A stretch of DNA of 64,000 nt from Lacinutrix himadriensis (GTDB lineage Bacteria; Bacteroidota; Bacteroidia; Flavobacteriales; Flavobacteriaceae): NCBI RefSeq assembly GCF_001418105.1, contig NZ_LIQI01000018.1, forward strand, positions 1 to 64,000. Direction: 5' to 3'. The notes under the pieces were generated by a model, which ran no database searches, was not told where the DNA came from, and saw only the letters and a program-made list of their open reading frames with translations. Both the position numbers and the translations under genes were made by a program. Positions 46,520-56,976 of this stretch are shown here, in pieces (the first letter of the stretch is position 1; each line of letters begins with the position of its first letter).

Positions 46520-48208
46520 ATGAGAATTCTACTTATTTTATTTCTACTTTTCACTTCTTTAAGTAGTGCGCAAAGCATCTATCCTACAGATTATTTTAGA
46601 TCTCCTTTGGATATTACTTTGGTTGCTGCCGGTACTTTTGGTGAACTAAGATCGAATCACTTTCACTCTGGAATGGATTTAAAAACGCAACAGCGTCAAG
46701 GTTTAAATGTATACGGTACCGCAGATGGCTATGTAAGCAGAATTAAAGTTTCTCATTTTGGTTACGGAAAAGCCTTATACATTACACATCCAAATGGATA
46801 CACTACCGTTTATGGGCATTTACAGAGTTTTTCAAAAGAAATTGAAGCCTATGTGAAAAAGCATCAATATGAAGAAGAGTCTTTTGAAATTCAACTATTT
46901 CCAAATTCGGAAGAACTCCTAGTAGAAAAAGGACAGATTGTTGCTTACTCTGGCAATACAGGCGGTTCTGGCGGTCCACATTTACATTACGAAATTAGAG
47001 ACAACGAAGAAAGACCTATAAATCCGTTACTTTTCGGATTAGATATCAAAGACAGCACCAAACCAATCATAACCGAAGTATACGCCTATCCAATCGGTCC
47101 CGATGCGCATATAAACAAATCTAAAATAAAACAAAAACTTCGTTTAATAGATAATAAAGACGGCTCCTATTCTGTTGAAAATATAGAAGCTTATGGTAAA
47201 ATAGGATTTGCTATTGCTACCATTGACCGACAAGATCTAGCAGCAAACAAAAACGGTGTGTATAATATTCAAACAAGATATAATGGCGATTTATGTTTTG
47301 AATTAGATTTTAAGCGTTTTTCGTTTAGCGAAACCAAACATTTAAATCGGTTAATAGATTATGATCTTTATAAAACCAAGAAACAAAGACTTCAAAAGTT
47401 ATTTATAGAAGCAAATAATCCGTTAAGCATCTACAATAATAATTCAAATGATGGCTATATAGAAGTTGAAGACAGTACTTCTTCTGTATATAAAGTACGT
47501 GTTTCCGATATTGAAAACAACGATGCTTGGCTTCAAATTAATATTAAAGGATTAAAATCTAATGACGTTTTACCTTTAGAAGACAATACTACTCCACATT
47601 ATATCTATCAAAGTCAAGATGAAGTTTTAAGCGAAGGCCGTGTAAAAGTAAATATTTCGAGTAATACTTTTTATGATGACTTTTTTATAGAATTTAAAGT
47701 CGAAAAAGATACATTAACACTTCATAAGGACATCATTCCCGCAAGAAAATATTTTGATATTAGTTATGACTTAAATGGGTATAAAACCGAAGATGCTAGT
47801 AAAGTATATATTGCAAGATTGGTGGGTTGGAATGATTATCCGTTGTATTCGAATACAAAAAGAAAAGAAGGCATTTTAACTACGAGCACAAAAACTTTAG
47901 GTAAATATGCTTTAGCTACAGATACCATTGCTCCTACTATAACACCAAAAAACTTTTCCAAAGGAAAATGGCTAAGCAAATACAGATTCCTGAAAATAAA
48001 AATCGAAGATAAAGGTTCCGGAATATCAAATTACCGAGCTACTTTAAATGGAAAATGGATTTTAACCGAGTACGATTATAAAACAAAAACGTTAACTTAC
48101 GACTTTAATGATGCCGTTTCCACAGAAACTAAAAATAATTTAAAGCTAATTGTTACAGATAATGTTGGAAATAATTCTACATTTGAAACTATGTTTTACC
48201 GAAAATAA
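46520..48208 (+). CDS. M23 family metallopeptidase (LytM-like), exported
   Basis: A 562-residue protein with signal peptide (ILLILFLLFTSLSSAQ). The LytM zinc site is split as usual: HFHSGMDLKT near residue 50 and GGPHLHYEIRD near 157. These cleave peptidoglycan peptides or, if degenerate, activate amidases; the ligands here are intact. The remaining 380 residues are beta-rich and of unknown role. It precedes the TonB receptor gene by 12 bp, suggesting a common transcript. Confidence 0.9.
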   Translation: MRILLILFLLFTSLSSAQSIYPTDYFRSPLDITLVAAGTFGELRSNHFHSGMDLKTQQRQGLNVYGTADGYVSRIKVSHFGYGKALYITHPNGYTTVYGHLQSFSKEIEAYVKKHQYEEESFEIQLFPNSEELLVEKGQIVAYSGNTGGSGGPHLHYEIRDNEERPINPLLFGLDIKDSTKPIITEVYAYPIGPDAHINKSKIKQKLRLIDNKDGSYSVENIEAYGKIGFAIATIDRQDLAANKNGVYNIQTRYNGDLCFELDFKRFSFSETKHLNRLIDYDLYKTKKQRLQKLFIEANNPLSIYNNNSNDGYIEVEDSTSSVYKVRVSDIENNDAWLQINIKGLKSNDVLPLEDNTTPHYIYQSQDEVLSEGRVKVNISSNTFYDDFFIEFKVEKDTLTLHKDIIPARKYFDISYDLNGYKTEDASKVYIARLVGWNDYPLYSNTKRKEGILTTSTKTLGKYALATDTIAPTITPKNFSKGKWLSKYRFLKIKIEDKGSGISNYRATLNGKWILTEYDYKTKTLTYDFNDAVSTETKNNLKLIVTDNVGNNSTFETMFYRK

Positions 48209-48220
48209 AAACGAACTATC

Positions 48221-50682
48221 TTGAATACTAAATTTCAATTCCTAACTTCTCTCTTTATTCTTTTACCTTTTTTCGTGTTTGCACAAACAGGAACACTAAG
48301 AGGTGTCATTCTAGACGAATTCAATAACCCTGTCGATAATGTAAATATTAGAGTTGATGATACAGGAACCACTACTAACGAAAATGGTTTTTTTATTTTA
48401 AAAATACCTGCTAACCAAGATATAACCGTAACCTTTACACATATTTCATTAAAAAAAACGGTTGCTACTTTTAACTTAAAAAATGGCGAAGAGCTAGAGT
48501 TTAATCCGGTAATGCAAACTAATGTAGAGCAAATTGCTACTGTTGTTATTTCTGGAAGAAAAAGAAAAGATGTAGAAGGTATTATTACTTTAAAACCTGC
48601 AACTATTAGAAAAATTCCTGGAGCAAATGCCGGAGTAGAAAACTTATTAAAAACACTTCCTGGTGTAAATAGTAATAACGAGTTAAGTACACAATACTCG
48701 GTTCGCGGTGGTAATTATGATGAAAACCTAGTATATGTAAATGGTATTGAAGTGTACAGACCATTTTTAATTCGTTCGGGACAACAAGAAGGTTTAAGTT
48801 TTGTAAATACTGATTTAGTACAGAATGTAGATTTTTCTGCTGGAGGATTTCAAGCAAAATATGGAGATAAACTTTCTTCTGTTTTAGATATTACCTATAG
48901 AAAACCAACCGAATTTGGTGTTGCTGCAGATTTAAGCTTACTTGGTGGAAGTATCGCTATTGAAGCGGTTAGTAATGATAACAAACTAACAGGAATTGTT
49001 GGTGTTCGTTATAGGGACAATAGTTTATTAGTGAATGCAAAAGAAACAGAAACCAATTACGATCCTAAATTTTTAGACGTGCAGTCTTTTGTAACTTATA
49101 ATTTTACAGATAAATTTAGCTTAAGCTTTTTAGGAAATGCTTCCATTAACAAATACAATTACGAGCCACAAACAAGACAAACTAATTTTGGAACACTTGC
49201 AGATCCTATTGCTTTACTTGTTTTTTATGAAGGACAAGAAAAAGATGCATACCAAACACTTTTTGGAGCTTTACAAGGAACGTATAAAGTAAACGACGAT
49301 TTAAATTTAAGCTTAGTAGCTTCCACATACCACACTACAGAAGAAGAGTATTTTGATATTCTTGCGCAATACAGACTTGGAGAAGTAAACACCAATATTG
49401 GTGATGAAGATTTAGGAGAAGTAGAATTTAGCGAAGGAATTGGCGGACAATTAAATCATGGTAGAAACGATTTAGATGCGCTTATTACTACGATAGAGCA
49501 TAAAGGAGATTTCGAAATGAATGAAAACAACTTCGAATGGTCTATAAAATACACTAACGAAGATATTAGAGATCGATTAGTAGAATGGGAAGTTATTGAT
49601 TCGGCAGGATTTACTGTTAATCCGCCAAACCTAGATAATTTTGATAACCAACCTTACCAACCAAACGAAGGCCCAATTACGGCGTATCAAAATGTTAGAG
49701 CTACAAACAACACATCTATAGACAGAATTCAAGCCTATTTACAATGGAGCAGACGATTTGATGTTGGCGATAGTAAAGTTTGGGTAAATGCAGGAGCAAG
49801 ATGCATAATTGGAATGTACAAGGAGATGGTATTGCAAGTTCTTCACAAACCGTATTTAGCCCTAGAGCACAAATTGCAATTAAACCAAACTGGAAAAAAG
49901 ACATGCTGTTTCGATTTGGAACTGGTTTTTATTACCAACCTCCTTTTTACAGAGAATTACGTGATCAAAATGGAGAAGTACAACCAAATGTAAAAGCACA
50001 ACAATCTATACATTTTGTTTTAGGAAATGATTATAGTTTTAAAATGTGGAACAGACCATTTAAACTTACTAGTGAAGCGTATTACAAAAAGATAAACGAT
50101 GTCAATCCCTATACCGTTGAAAACGTAAGAATACGTTACGCAGCAGATAACAATGCCGAAGCCTATGCCTACGGATTAGACTTAAGGTTAAACGGAGAGT
50201 TTGTTCCTGGAACAGAATCTTGGTTTAGTTTTGGTTATTTAAAAACCGAAGAAAATATTGATGGCCGTGGCTATATTGCAAGACCTACAGACCAACGTTT
50301 AAAATTTGCAGCATTGTTTCAAGATTATGTACCAAACATGCCAAACTTAAAAATGTATTTAAACTTGGTGTATAACACCGGACTTCCTGGTGGATCTCCT
50401 AGTTATGCAGATCCTTATGTGTATCAAAATCGTTTACCAGATTATAAACGTGCAGATTTAGGAGTACAATATGTAATAGTAGACGACAAAAAGCAGTTTG
50501 ATACTGGTTGGAAAAAACCATTTAAAGAACTTGCTCTAGGTGTTGAAATATTTAATATTTTCGATGTACAAAACTCTATTACAAACACTTGGGTTAGGGA
50601 TGTATATAGCAAACGCCAATATGCAATACCAAATTACTTAACACCAAGAGTTTTTAATGTGAGATTAAATATGAAGTTTTAA
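48221..50682 (+). pseudogene. TonB-dependent outer membrane receptor (single-base frameshift)
   Basis: Two frames together give about 820 residues. A TTG start leads to a signal peptide (FILLPFFVFAQ), a carboxypeptidase-regulatory-like domain (TLRGVILDEFNNPVDNVNI), a plug (IPGANAGVENLLKTLPGVNS, YSVRGGNYDENLVYVNGIEVYRP) and barrel strands to the terminal PRVFNVRLNMKF. The shift is one lost T near 49803 (aga-ttg-cat expected). TonB receptors import siderophores, vitamins or glycans; the substrate is not deducible, and no SusD partner is present. Everything else is intact, so an assembly error is plausible. Confidence 0.9.
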
Positions 50683-50737
50683 AAAATTTAACATTTTTTT
50701 TTAATTCCGAATTAATAACAGTAGTAATTTTGCTATC

Positions 50738-51112
50738 ATGAAACAAATGTTTAGAAATATAATGGCGTTAAGCCTGCTCCTTGCTTATAGTTTAAGCATG
50801 AGTATTTCTATGCAAAATTTTGTAATAGAGGTTGTTTCAGATAATAGTCAACAACATCAGCTTGCTCTTAATCATTCTGACGCTAAAACACCAGAGCTTT
50901 CTGTATTTCCAGATTTAGAACCTCTTGCTGATTTAGCAAATGGAACTGCTCCCGATTTTCAAACAGATAAACTTAAATCGCATCTTACGCTTTTTAAATA
51001 CGCTGAAAATCAAACCATAACGAAAGACAATCAATATATTTCCCATAGTATACACATCCATCCTGGTTTAACTATGGATGCACTACTCTACCCTTTCCAC
51101 ACCTTTTCATAG
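50738..51112 (+). CDS. Small exported protein of unknown function
   Basis: Not recognised. A 124-residue product with a hydrophobic N-terminus (IMALSLLLAYSLSMSISM), then a polar stretch and a His-rich end (YISHSIHIHPGL). A TAATTTTG -7-like box at 50725-50732 is only five bases before the ATG, so a start of transcription would lie at or just before the start codon. It follows the receptor gene and could be a partner of it. Confidence 0.5.
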   Translation: MKQMFRNIMALSLLLAYSLSMSISMQNFVIEVVSDNSQQHQLALNHSDAKTPELSVFPDLEPLADLANGTAPDFQTDKLKSHLTLFKYAENQTITKDNQYISHSIHIHPGLTMDALLYPFHTFS

Positions 51113-51233
51113 AAATTATTTTTTTATTTACGCGAACAACTAATCGAACAAAACAGCATTAGTTGTCCCCTTATTATATCCTTGGTTTTTAGCCAAGACA
51201 TTCACTATATACACAAAATAAAAAAATAAAATT

Positions 51234-51734
51234 ATGGAATCAACAAGCACCATTATCGGAGTTATAATTACCCTTATAGTAATATTACCAATCCTATTTA
51301 TACAAAGATCACAAACCAATAAAAAGAAAAAATCTAAAAAACGATTTATAGAAGAAGCTTTTAAAAATGATTTAAATGTTACAACTCCAGATTTTTGGGG
51401 AACCTACTACGCTATTGCTATAGACGAAAGCAAGAACAAATTAATATATTCTAAAATAATTGATGATGTGTATAATACCAAAATCATGGATTTAGATACT
51501 ATACGTTCTTGTGAAATTGTTAGAACGAACAGAACCTTTAAAAGCAATAACGTTTTTAAAACGGAAACCGATAAAATAGACTTGGTTATTGGATTTAATT
51601 CTAACAAGGAAAAAGAAGTTTTAGAATTTTACAACGTAGATGTAAACATTGAAATGACCAATGAAATTGCTCTATTAGAAAAATGGGAAACTAAAATTAA
51701 AAGCAGCGTTCACAAAAAAGGACAAGCTGCTTAA
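51234..51734 (+). CDS. Single-pass membrane protein of unknown function
   Basis: Not recognised. A 166-residue product with one N-terminal membrane helix (IIGVIITLIVILPILFI), a basic stretch (NKKKKSKKRF) that would lie on the cytosolic side, and a soluble part with beta-rich features (WGTYYAIAIDESKNKLIYSKI). A strong terminator follows, so it ends this plus-strand run. Confidence 0.6.
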   Translation: MESTSTIIGVIITLIVILPILFIQRSQTNKKKKSKKRFIEEAFKNDLNVTTPDFWGTYYAIAIDESKNKLIYSKIIDDVYNTKIMDLDTIRSCEIVRTNRTFKSNNVFKTETDKIDLVIGFNSNKEKEVLEFYNVDVNIEMTNEIALLEKWETKIKSSVHKKGQAA

Positions 51735-51751
51735 GTGTTGATTAATTGCAA

Positions 51752-51790
51752 TAAAAAACCTTCAGAGAAATAATTTCTGAAGGTTTTTTT
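51752..51790 (+). terminator. Terminator of the 166-residue membrane protein gene
   Basis: Stem AACCTTCAGA / TCTGAAGGTT with an AT-rich loop and a T7 tail, about 20 bp after the stop. The left A-run makes it usable from the other side by the desulfurase gene. Confidence 0.85.
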
Positions 51791-51872
51791 ATGTTTTATA
51801 ATAGTTGCTTTCAACAATTTAATTAAACTAAAAATAGGCAAAGTGCATTTTACTAAATACACCCTTTTTAAT

Positions 51873-53015
51873 TTAAACAAACTCCTTTAAAACGCCAACC
51901 GCATAATCAATCTCTTCTTTGGTGTTGTATTTACAGAAAGAAAAACGAATAGATGGCTTTTGCATATCTTCTTCATCTAAAATTTGCGCTAAAACGTGCG
52001 AACCTTTTCCACTTCCACTTTGGCAAGCAGATCCTTTAGAACAAGCAATTCCTTTTAAATCCATTTGAAACTGTAAAGTCAATGCTTTTTCCGGACTCAT
52101 TGGTAAACACACATTAATTAAAGTATAGGTGCTTTTTACTTGGTCTTCACAATTTCCATTATATTTTACTTCAGGAATAGCCTTTTTAAGTACCACTTTA
52201 AAATAGTCTTTTAAACCCTGTACGTAAGCACGTTCTTCTTCTAGGTTTTGATATGCTAGTTTAAAAGCAGTTTCTAAACCTTTTATAGCGTGCACAGGTT
52301 CTGTTCCTGCTCTATGTCCGCGTTCTTGAGATCCTCCAAAAATAAGAGGCTTAAAATTACTGTTCTTACGTATGTAAGCAAAACCAATACCTTTTGGTCC
52401 GTGAAATTTATGTGCAGCAGCAGTCATAAAATCTATAGGAGTCTCTTCTACATTCCATTCAAAATGACCAATAGATTGTACCGTATCACTATGAAAAAGC
52501 GCATTGTTTGCTTGGCATAAACTAGCCACTTTATCTATATCTAGAATATTACCAATTTCATTATTAACATGCATTAAACTAACTAGTTTACGTTCATCGT
52601 TAGCAGATAATAGCCTTTTTAAATCTTCGTAATCTGGCGTACCACAATGTTGTAATTTGACATACTCAACGGTAACATTATATTCATTTCTTAATTCTTC
52701 CACAGTATGCAAAACGGCATGGTGCTCGATTGGCGAAGTAATAATAGTGGTTACATTACCATCTCTCACTGCACAACGTAAAATCATATTATCTGCTTCT
52801 GTACCTCCAGAAGTAAAAATAATTTCTTGTGGTAAAGCATGTAGTTGTTTTGCTATCGTTTTTCTTGCTGTTTCAATAATAGATTTAGATGCACGACCAA
52901 ATGCGTGTGTTGATGATGGGTTACCATAATGTACTGCAAGAACATCTTGCATATCTTTTATTACTTCATCTCGAACTTGAGTTGTTGCAGCACTATCAAA
53001 ATAAACGGTTTTCAT
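51873..53015 (-). CDS. Cysteine desulfurase (NifS/IscS family)
   Basis: A 380-residue PLP enzyme from the internal ATG at 53015 (MKTVYFDSAATTQV); a longer frame upstream is out of family. Features: FTSGGTEADNMILR, SPIEHHAVLHTV, TAAAHKFHGPKGIGF with the PLP Lys, GTEPVHAIKGLE and the Cys loop CSKGSACQSGSGKGSHVL. It supplies sulfur for Fe-S clusters or thiolation. No iscU/sufE gene is adjacent. A promoter with both boxes lies just upstream. Confidence 0.92.
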   Translation of the reverse strand: MKTVYFDSAATTQVRDEVIKDMQDVLAVHYGNPSSTHAFGRASKSIIETARKTIAKQLHALPQEIIFTSGGTEADNMILRCAVRDGNVTTIITSPIEHHAVLHTVEELRNEYNVTVEYVKLQHCGTPDYEDLKRLLSANDERKLVSLMHVNNEIGNILDIDKVASLCQANNALFHSDTVQSIGHFEWNVEETPIDFMTAAAHKFHGPKGIGFAYIRKNSNFKPLIFGGSQERGHRAGTEPVHAIKGLETAFKLAYQNLEEERAYVQGLKDYFKVVLKKAIPEVKYNGNCEDQVKSTYTLINVCLPMSPEKALTLQFQMDLKGIACSKGSACQSGSGKGSHVLAQILDEEDMQKPSIRFSFCKYNTKEEIDYAVGVLKEFV

Positions 53016-53041
53016 AAATAGAAATTGATTGTTAGAAGCAA

Positions 53042-53072
53042 CAAAAATAGAGGAATTAAAATTATTAACAAG
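53042..53072 (-). promoter_or_regulatory. Promoter of the cysteine desulfurase gene
   Basis: On the minus strand: CTTG (three of four matches) at 53072-53069, 19-bp spacer, TATTTTTG at 53049-53042. The start would be near 53035, about 20 bases before the chosen ATG, which supports the shorter start. Confidence 0.55.
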
Positions 53073-53127
53073 AAGCATCGTTATAAGTTTAACAATTCTA
53101 TTATTTTTGTTCAAAAATTACATTGCT

Positions 53128-54087
53128 ATGAAAAAGTTACTTTTTGTTTTTTTATCTCTTTTTATACTTGTTTCCTGTGATGATGGAGATATTATTACGG
53201 AAGAATTAGATTTTGAAGATACTTTTGAAGCTTGCGGCGAATTGGTGTTTTATAAAATAAAAGAAGATCCAGCGGAATCGCTTTCACTAAGAATCACTTC
53301 TGTAACAAAAACATTAGATAGTTTAATAGCTACAGATGATAATGGCGTATTATATCTTACAGAAGAAGCATATACCATTAACGGAACTTCAAACTTTTTT
53401 AACTATAGAAGATATAACGCTACACCAACAGATTTCTTTTGTAACGATGTACCTCCTTCTAATATAACGATTACCAATGATGAAGAAAGTACCACTGGAA
53501 CTGCAACCGTATATATTTCTGTAGTTGAAGATGATGATGATGGTATCCCTGCCGAAATGGAAGATATAAATAATGATGGAGACCTTACCAATGATGATAC
53601 CGATGGAGATGGTATACCAAATTATTTAGATGAAGATGATGATGGCGATAATGTACTTACAAAGTATGAAATTGATACGGCGGATGCCGATGGAGATGAT
53701 AACCCTTTAACAAACCCATTAAATACTGATGAAGCAGATGAAGTAGCCCTAGGTATTGACATCGTTCCAAATTATTTAGATCCAGATGATGATGGTGATG
53801 GCGTGCTTACTATAGACGAAGAAAACGATAGTCAAGACGAAGATCCTTCCAACGATTTCACAAGTACCAACCCACTTATTACCGTTGCAGATTATTTAAA
53901 TCCGGATGTAGCAAATACCGTTCCTGCAACAGCGCATAAAGATCATGCTATACAGCAAACTTTTAAGGTAACACTTGAAATTACTAGTCTAGAATTACCT
54001 TCAATCACTTATGATTATTTAGACTTTGGAACCCTTGAAGATGATAGCTTAATAGATGAGCGAACGGTAGAAATACCTTTTTTATAA
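53128..54087 (+). CDS. Lipoprotein with Asp-rich calcium-binding-type repeats
   Basis: From the ATG at 53128: 319 residues with a lipoprotein signal (LFVFLSLFILVSCDD). The N-terminal half (EACGELVFYKI, TFEACG) looks like a beta-sandwich seen in other flavobacterial lipoproteins. The second half has several thrombospondin-type-3-like Asp units (EDDDDGIPAEMEDINNDGD, DTDGDGIPNYLDEDDDGDN, PDDDGDGVLTIDEEN), which bind calcium in known proteins. The first in-frame start, 99 bp upstream, would put a long non-signal extension in front, so I rejected it. Confidence 0.75.
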   Translation: MKKLLFVFLSLFILVSCDDGDIITEELDFEDTFEACGELVFYKIKEDPAESLSLRITSVTKTLDSLIATDDNGVLYLTEEAYTINGTSNFFNYRRYNATPTDFFCNDVPPSNITITNDEESTTGTATVYISVVEDDDDGIPAEMEDINNDGDLTNDDTDGDGIPNYLDEDDDGDNVLTKYEIDTADADGDDNPLTNPLNTDEADEVALGIDIVPNYLDPDDDGDGVLTIDEENDSQDEDPSNDFTSTNPLITVADYLNPDVANTVPATAHKDHAIQQTFKVTLEITSLELPSITYDYLDFGTLEDDSLIDERTVEIPFL

Positions 54088-54090
54088 TTT

Positions 54091-54636
54091 CTAATTTTGG
54101 TAGATGTAAACTTCTGTAGCACCTAAACCATATTTTTGGTAATTGGCTTCATAATATTTCACATTATATCTACCAAAAAGATACCCCAGTTCCATTTTTA
54201 AAACACCCTCTCCTACACCATGGATAAACACCATTTTTTGCATGCGTTTATGTATGGCAAACTCTAGCTGTCTTTTTGCTGTATCTAATTGTAAATTAAG
54301 CATTTCATGATTACTCATGCCTCTAGAAGAATTTGTTAAATGATGAATATGTAAGTCTACTTCAAAAGTAGGTTCATAGCGCTCTTTAGGCTTTTTGGTT
54401 ACTTGCTTTCTTTTCTTAGATTCTTTTTCGGAAACTACATTTTGAAAAGAACTATTCTTAAAAACATTTTGATTTAAAGCATTCGTTTTTTCTTGCTTTA
54501 TAAGTTCCTTGCTATTAAAATCTAACTCAAAACCATCTTCCGTTAAAATAGTAATAACGGCATTAGAAATACTAGTTATTTCACCAGATAAATCATCATC
54601 TAAAACAAAAACAAAATCACCAACTTTAAAACTCAT
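54091..54636 (-). CDS. Smr-domain (DUF2027-like) protein
   Basis: From the internal ATG at 54636 (MSFKVGDFVFVLDD): 181 residues. An N-terminal SH3-like/KOW-type part (VGDFVFVLDDDLSGEITSI) is followed by a basic linker and a C-terminal Smr domain with EVDLHIHHLT and VFIHGVGEGVLK (Smr HGxG motif). Smr domains nick or bind nucleic acids; MutS2 is one class, but this protein lacks the MutS core. Its start overlaps the small membrane gene by 11 bp, so the two are coupled. Confidence 0.8.
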   Translation of the reverse strand: MSFKVGDFVFVLDDDLSGEITSISNAVITILTEDGFELDFNSKELIKQEKTNALNQNVFKNSSFQNVVSEKESKKRKQVTKKPKERYEPTFEVDLHIHHLTNSSRGMSNHEMLNLQLDTAKRQLEFAIHKRMQKMVFIHGVGEGVLKMELGYLFGRYNVKYYEANYQKYGLGATEVYIYQN

Positions 54637-54814
54637 CCTTTTCTTCTTCTTTCTTATTCGGTATGGTGCTATACACCCTATATAAACCATACATTAGTAC
54701 CACAATTCCTAGCACTAATACTCCTGTATTTTGATTCGCTTCCGCCTGAGCGTAAACAGCTACAATACAGCCAATTAAAATCAATATATAACTCAAATAT
54801 TTAGATAAAAACAT
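54626..54814 (-). CDS. Small two-helix membrane protein coupled to the Smr gene
   Basis: A 62-residue product with two membrane segments (YLSYILILIGCIVAVYA and TGVLVLGIVVLMYGLYRVY) and a charged C-terminus. Its end overlaps the Smr start by 11 bp. Not recognised as a named family; its coupling makes it likely real. Confidence 0.6.
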   Translation of the reverse strand: MFLSKYLSYILILIGCIVAVYAQAEANQNTGVLVLGIVVLMYGLYRVYSTIPNKKEEEKDEF

Positions 54815-54923
54815 ATAATTATCGATGCATTAATACTTTTGGTCGAAAATAGCTAATAATAATCATAACTTAAATAAATTTTAATTAAATTATTACTTAT
54901 TAACTCTAAATAAGGACTGTATT

Positions 54924-56924
54924 ATGAGAAATATTACTAAACCTATACCATCCCAAATCTTATTTACCTACCTATTATTAATATTTAGTATAACTGCATT
55001 TGCACAAGTTGGTATTGGTACCACTACTCCTGCTTCTGGTGCACTATTAGACTTAGATGATGCAAATAGAGGACTTTTAGTTCCTCGTGTAACAATTACA
55101 GATTTAGCCACCGCCGCTCCTGTAACTGCTCCCGCAACAGGACTCTTAGTATGGAATTTAGATATAGGTACAGGTGTAGGGTTTTATTATTGGGATAGTG
55201 CAGCTTGGGTTCCAATTGGCGGAAGTGCAACTGCTAATGATTGGACATTAGCAGGTAATGCAATTACTGGTACAGAATTTCTTGGTACTATAAGTAATCA
55301 TGCATTAAACATTAGATCTAACAATGTAGATCGTATGCGCGTACAAGCAAATGGGCAAATAACCGTTGGTTACGGAGCAACTAATGCTCTAACTGGTGAT
55401 CAATTTAGTTCTATAGGTTTTTCTGCTGTAAATGGTTATACCACAAATGGCTATGGATTTTGGGGTGATGCAACATCTGGTATTGGAGCAATCGGAGTTT
55501 CAAATACTGGTGTAGGACTACAAGGACAATCTAATTCATCTGCCGCAGTAGTTGGTTTTGGTTCTACTTTTGGAACTCTAGGAGATGTTACAGGTGGTGT
55601 TGGTGCACAAGGTCAAGCAACAACTGGAGATGGTGTTCGTGGTTTTAGTACTTCTGGAGAAGGAGTATACGGAGATAGTGATTCTGGAGTTGGTGTTTGG
55701 GGTGATTCTGTAAGTTTTGATGGAACTTGGGGTACAGCTAATGCTGGTGATGGAGTATATGGTGATAGCAATTCTGGCTCTGGAGTTTATGGAATTAGTA
55801 CTACTGGAATTGGGGTAAGAGGAACAGCTACTGATGATACTGGTTTTGCAGGTCTATTTTTAAATACTGGAACCGCTGGTCATGGAATAATTGTTGGTGG
55901 TGATAATAGAGGTCCTTATACTATTACTGGAGATAGTGCAGGTATTACTGGAGCTGCACTATCAATTGGTATTGCTGGTTTTGCTGATAGTACTACTGGG
56001 ACTGGAACAATAGGTTTAGGTAATAATTTAGTCTCTTTTAACTTAAACCCAAACGGCAGTGGTGTCGCTGGAACAGGAACTGAAATGGGTGTTTTTGGAT
56101 ATGCAACAACAACAACAGGTGTGGGAGTTTCTGGAAATGGAGGAACTGCTGCTGGAGGTGAAGGTGTGAACGGTATTGGTTTTGATGGTATAGCAGGCTA
56201 TACTACAAACCTTATTTTAGGTTACGGTGTGCTTTCATATGGCGATTCTGGTGCTACTGGAGTTAAATATTTTAGAATGGATCACCCTTTAGACCCGGCC
56301 AATAAAATTTTAAAACATGCTAGTATTGAATCTAATGAAATATTAAATTTATATAGAGGGAAAGAAGTTTTTGATGCAAACGGAAAGGCTACAGTTAGCT
56401 TACCAGATTATTATGACGCAGTAAACAAAAATGCAAGCTACCAATTAACTCCAATTGGTGCAGCAATGCCAAATCTATATATTGAAAAAGAAGTAGAAAA
56501 TGGCTTATTTATTATTGCCGGTGGTGTAGCTGGAAAAAAGGTGTCTTGGCAATTAACTGCTGAAAGGAATGGACCATATTTACAAAAACATCCAAACAAA
56601 CGTATAATGGAAGAAGATAAAGGAGAAGCTAGAGGTACATACTTAATGCCAAGTCTATATGGAAAATCTGAGGATTTACAAATGACTGATAATTTTCGTA
56701 AAAAAAATTCTTCTAATACAAAAGAAACACCTAGTAATGTGATTTCTAAAAAAAAGCAAAAAGTAGAAGTATCATCTGCTAATAAAAAAACTAAAAATAC
56801 AGATATGAAAAATATAACTCCTGCAGAAAACATACAACCTAAAGAAAACACTATAGAAAAAGTGGATTCTAAAGATTCTGATCCTTTAACAAAAAGAGTT
56901 AAAATAAATTCTAATCAAGAATAA
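54924..56924 (+). CDS. Large exported protein with Gly-rich fibre-like repeats and a Lys-rich tail
   Basis: A 666-residue protein with signal peptide (ending ITAFAQ). After a short VGIGTTTPASGALLDLDDANRGLLVPRV segment typical of many flavobacterial surface proteins, residues about 150-420 are short repeats such as GVYGDSDSGVGVWGDS and GVRGTATDD, with Gly every few residues, like beta-helical fibre proteins. The last 120 residues are Lys/Asn/Ser-rich (KKKQKVEVSSANKKTKN) and unordered. There is no T9SS sorting domain at the end, so export beyond the outer membrane is not shown. It precedes a T9SS protein by about 50 bp. Confidence 0.65.
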   Translation: MRNITKPIPSQILFTYLLLIFSITAFAQVGIGTTTPASGALLDLDDANRGLLVPRVTITDLATAAPVTAPATGLLVWNLDIGTGVGFYYWDSAAWVPIGGSATANDWTLAGNAITGTEFLGTISNHALNIRSNNVDRMRVQANGQITVGYGATNALTGDQFSSIGFSAVNGYTTNGYGFWGDATSGIGAIGVSNTGVGLQGQSNSSAAVVGFGSTFGTLGDVTGGVGAQGQATTGDGVRGFSTSGEGVYGDSDSGVGVWGDSVSFDGTWGTANAGDGVYGDSNSGSGVYGISTTGIGVRGTATDDTGFAGLFLNTGTAGHGIIVGGDNRGPYTITGDSAGITGAALSIGIAGFADSTTGTGTIGLGNNLVSFNLNPNGSGVAGTGTEMGVFGYATTTTGVGVSGNGGTAAGGEGVNGIGFDGIAGYTTNLILGYGVLSYGDSGATGVKYFRMDHPLDPANKILKHASIESNEILNLYRGKEVFDANGKATVSLPDYYDAVNKNASYQLTPIGAAMPNLYIEKEVENGLFIIAGGVAGKKVSWQLTAERNGPYLQKHPNKRIMEEDKGEARGTYLMPSLYGKSEDLQMTDNFRKKNSSNTKETPSNVISKKKQKVEVSSANKKTKNTDMKNITPAENIQPKENTIEKVDSKDSDPLTKRVKINSNQE

Positions 56925-56976
56925 CAATTCGTTAACTTTGTACTAATTAATCCATTATAAGTAAAAATTAATCCTC

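Noticed and set aside
51873-53114. Longer start of the cysteine desulfurase gene and the facing lipoprotein gene
   Set aside because: The extra N-terminal residues of both frames do not fit their families and overlap each other; the internal ATGs match a family start, a signal peptide and a promoter.
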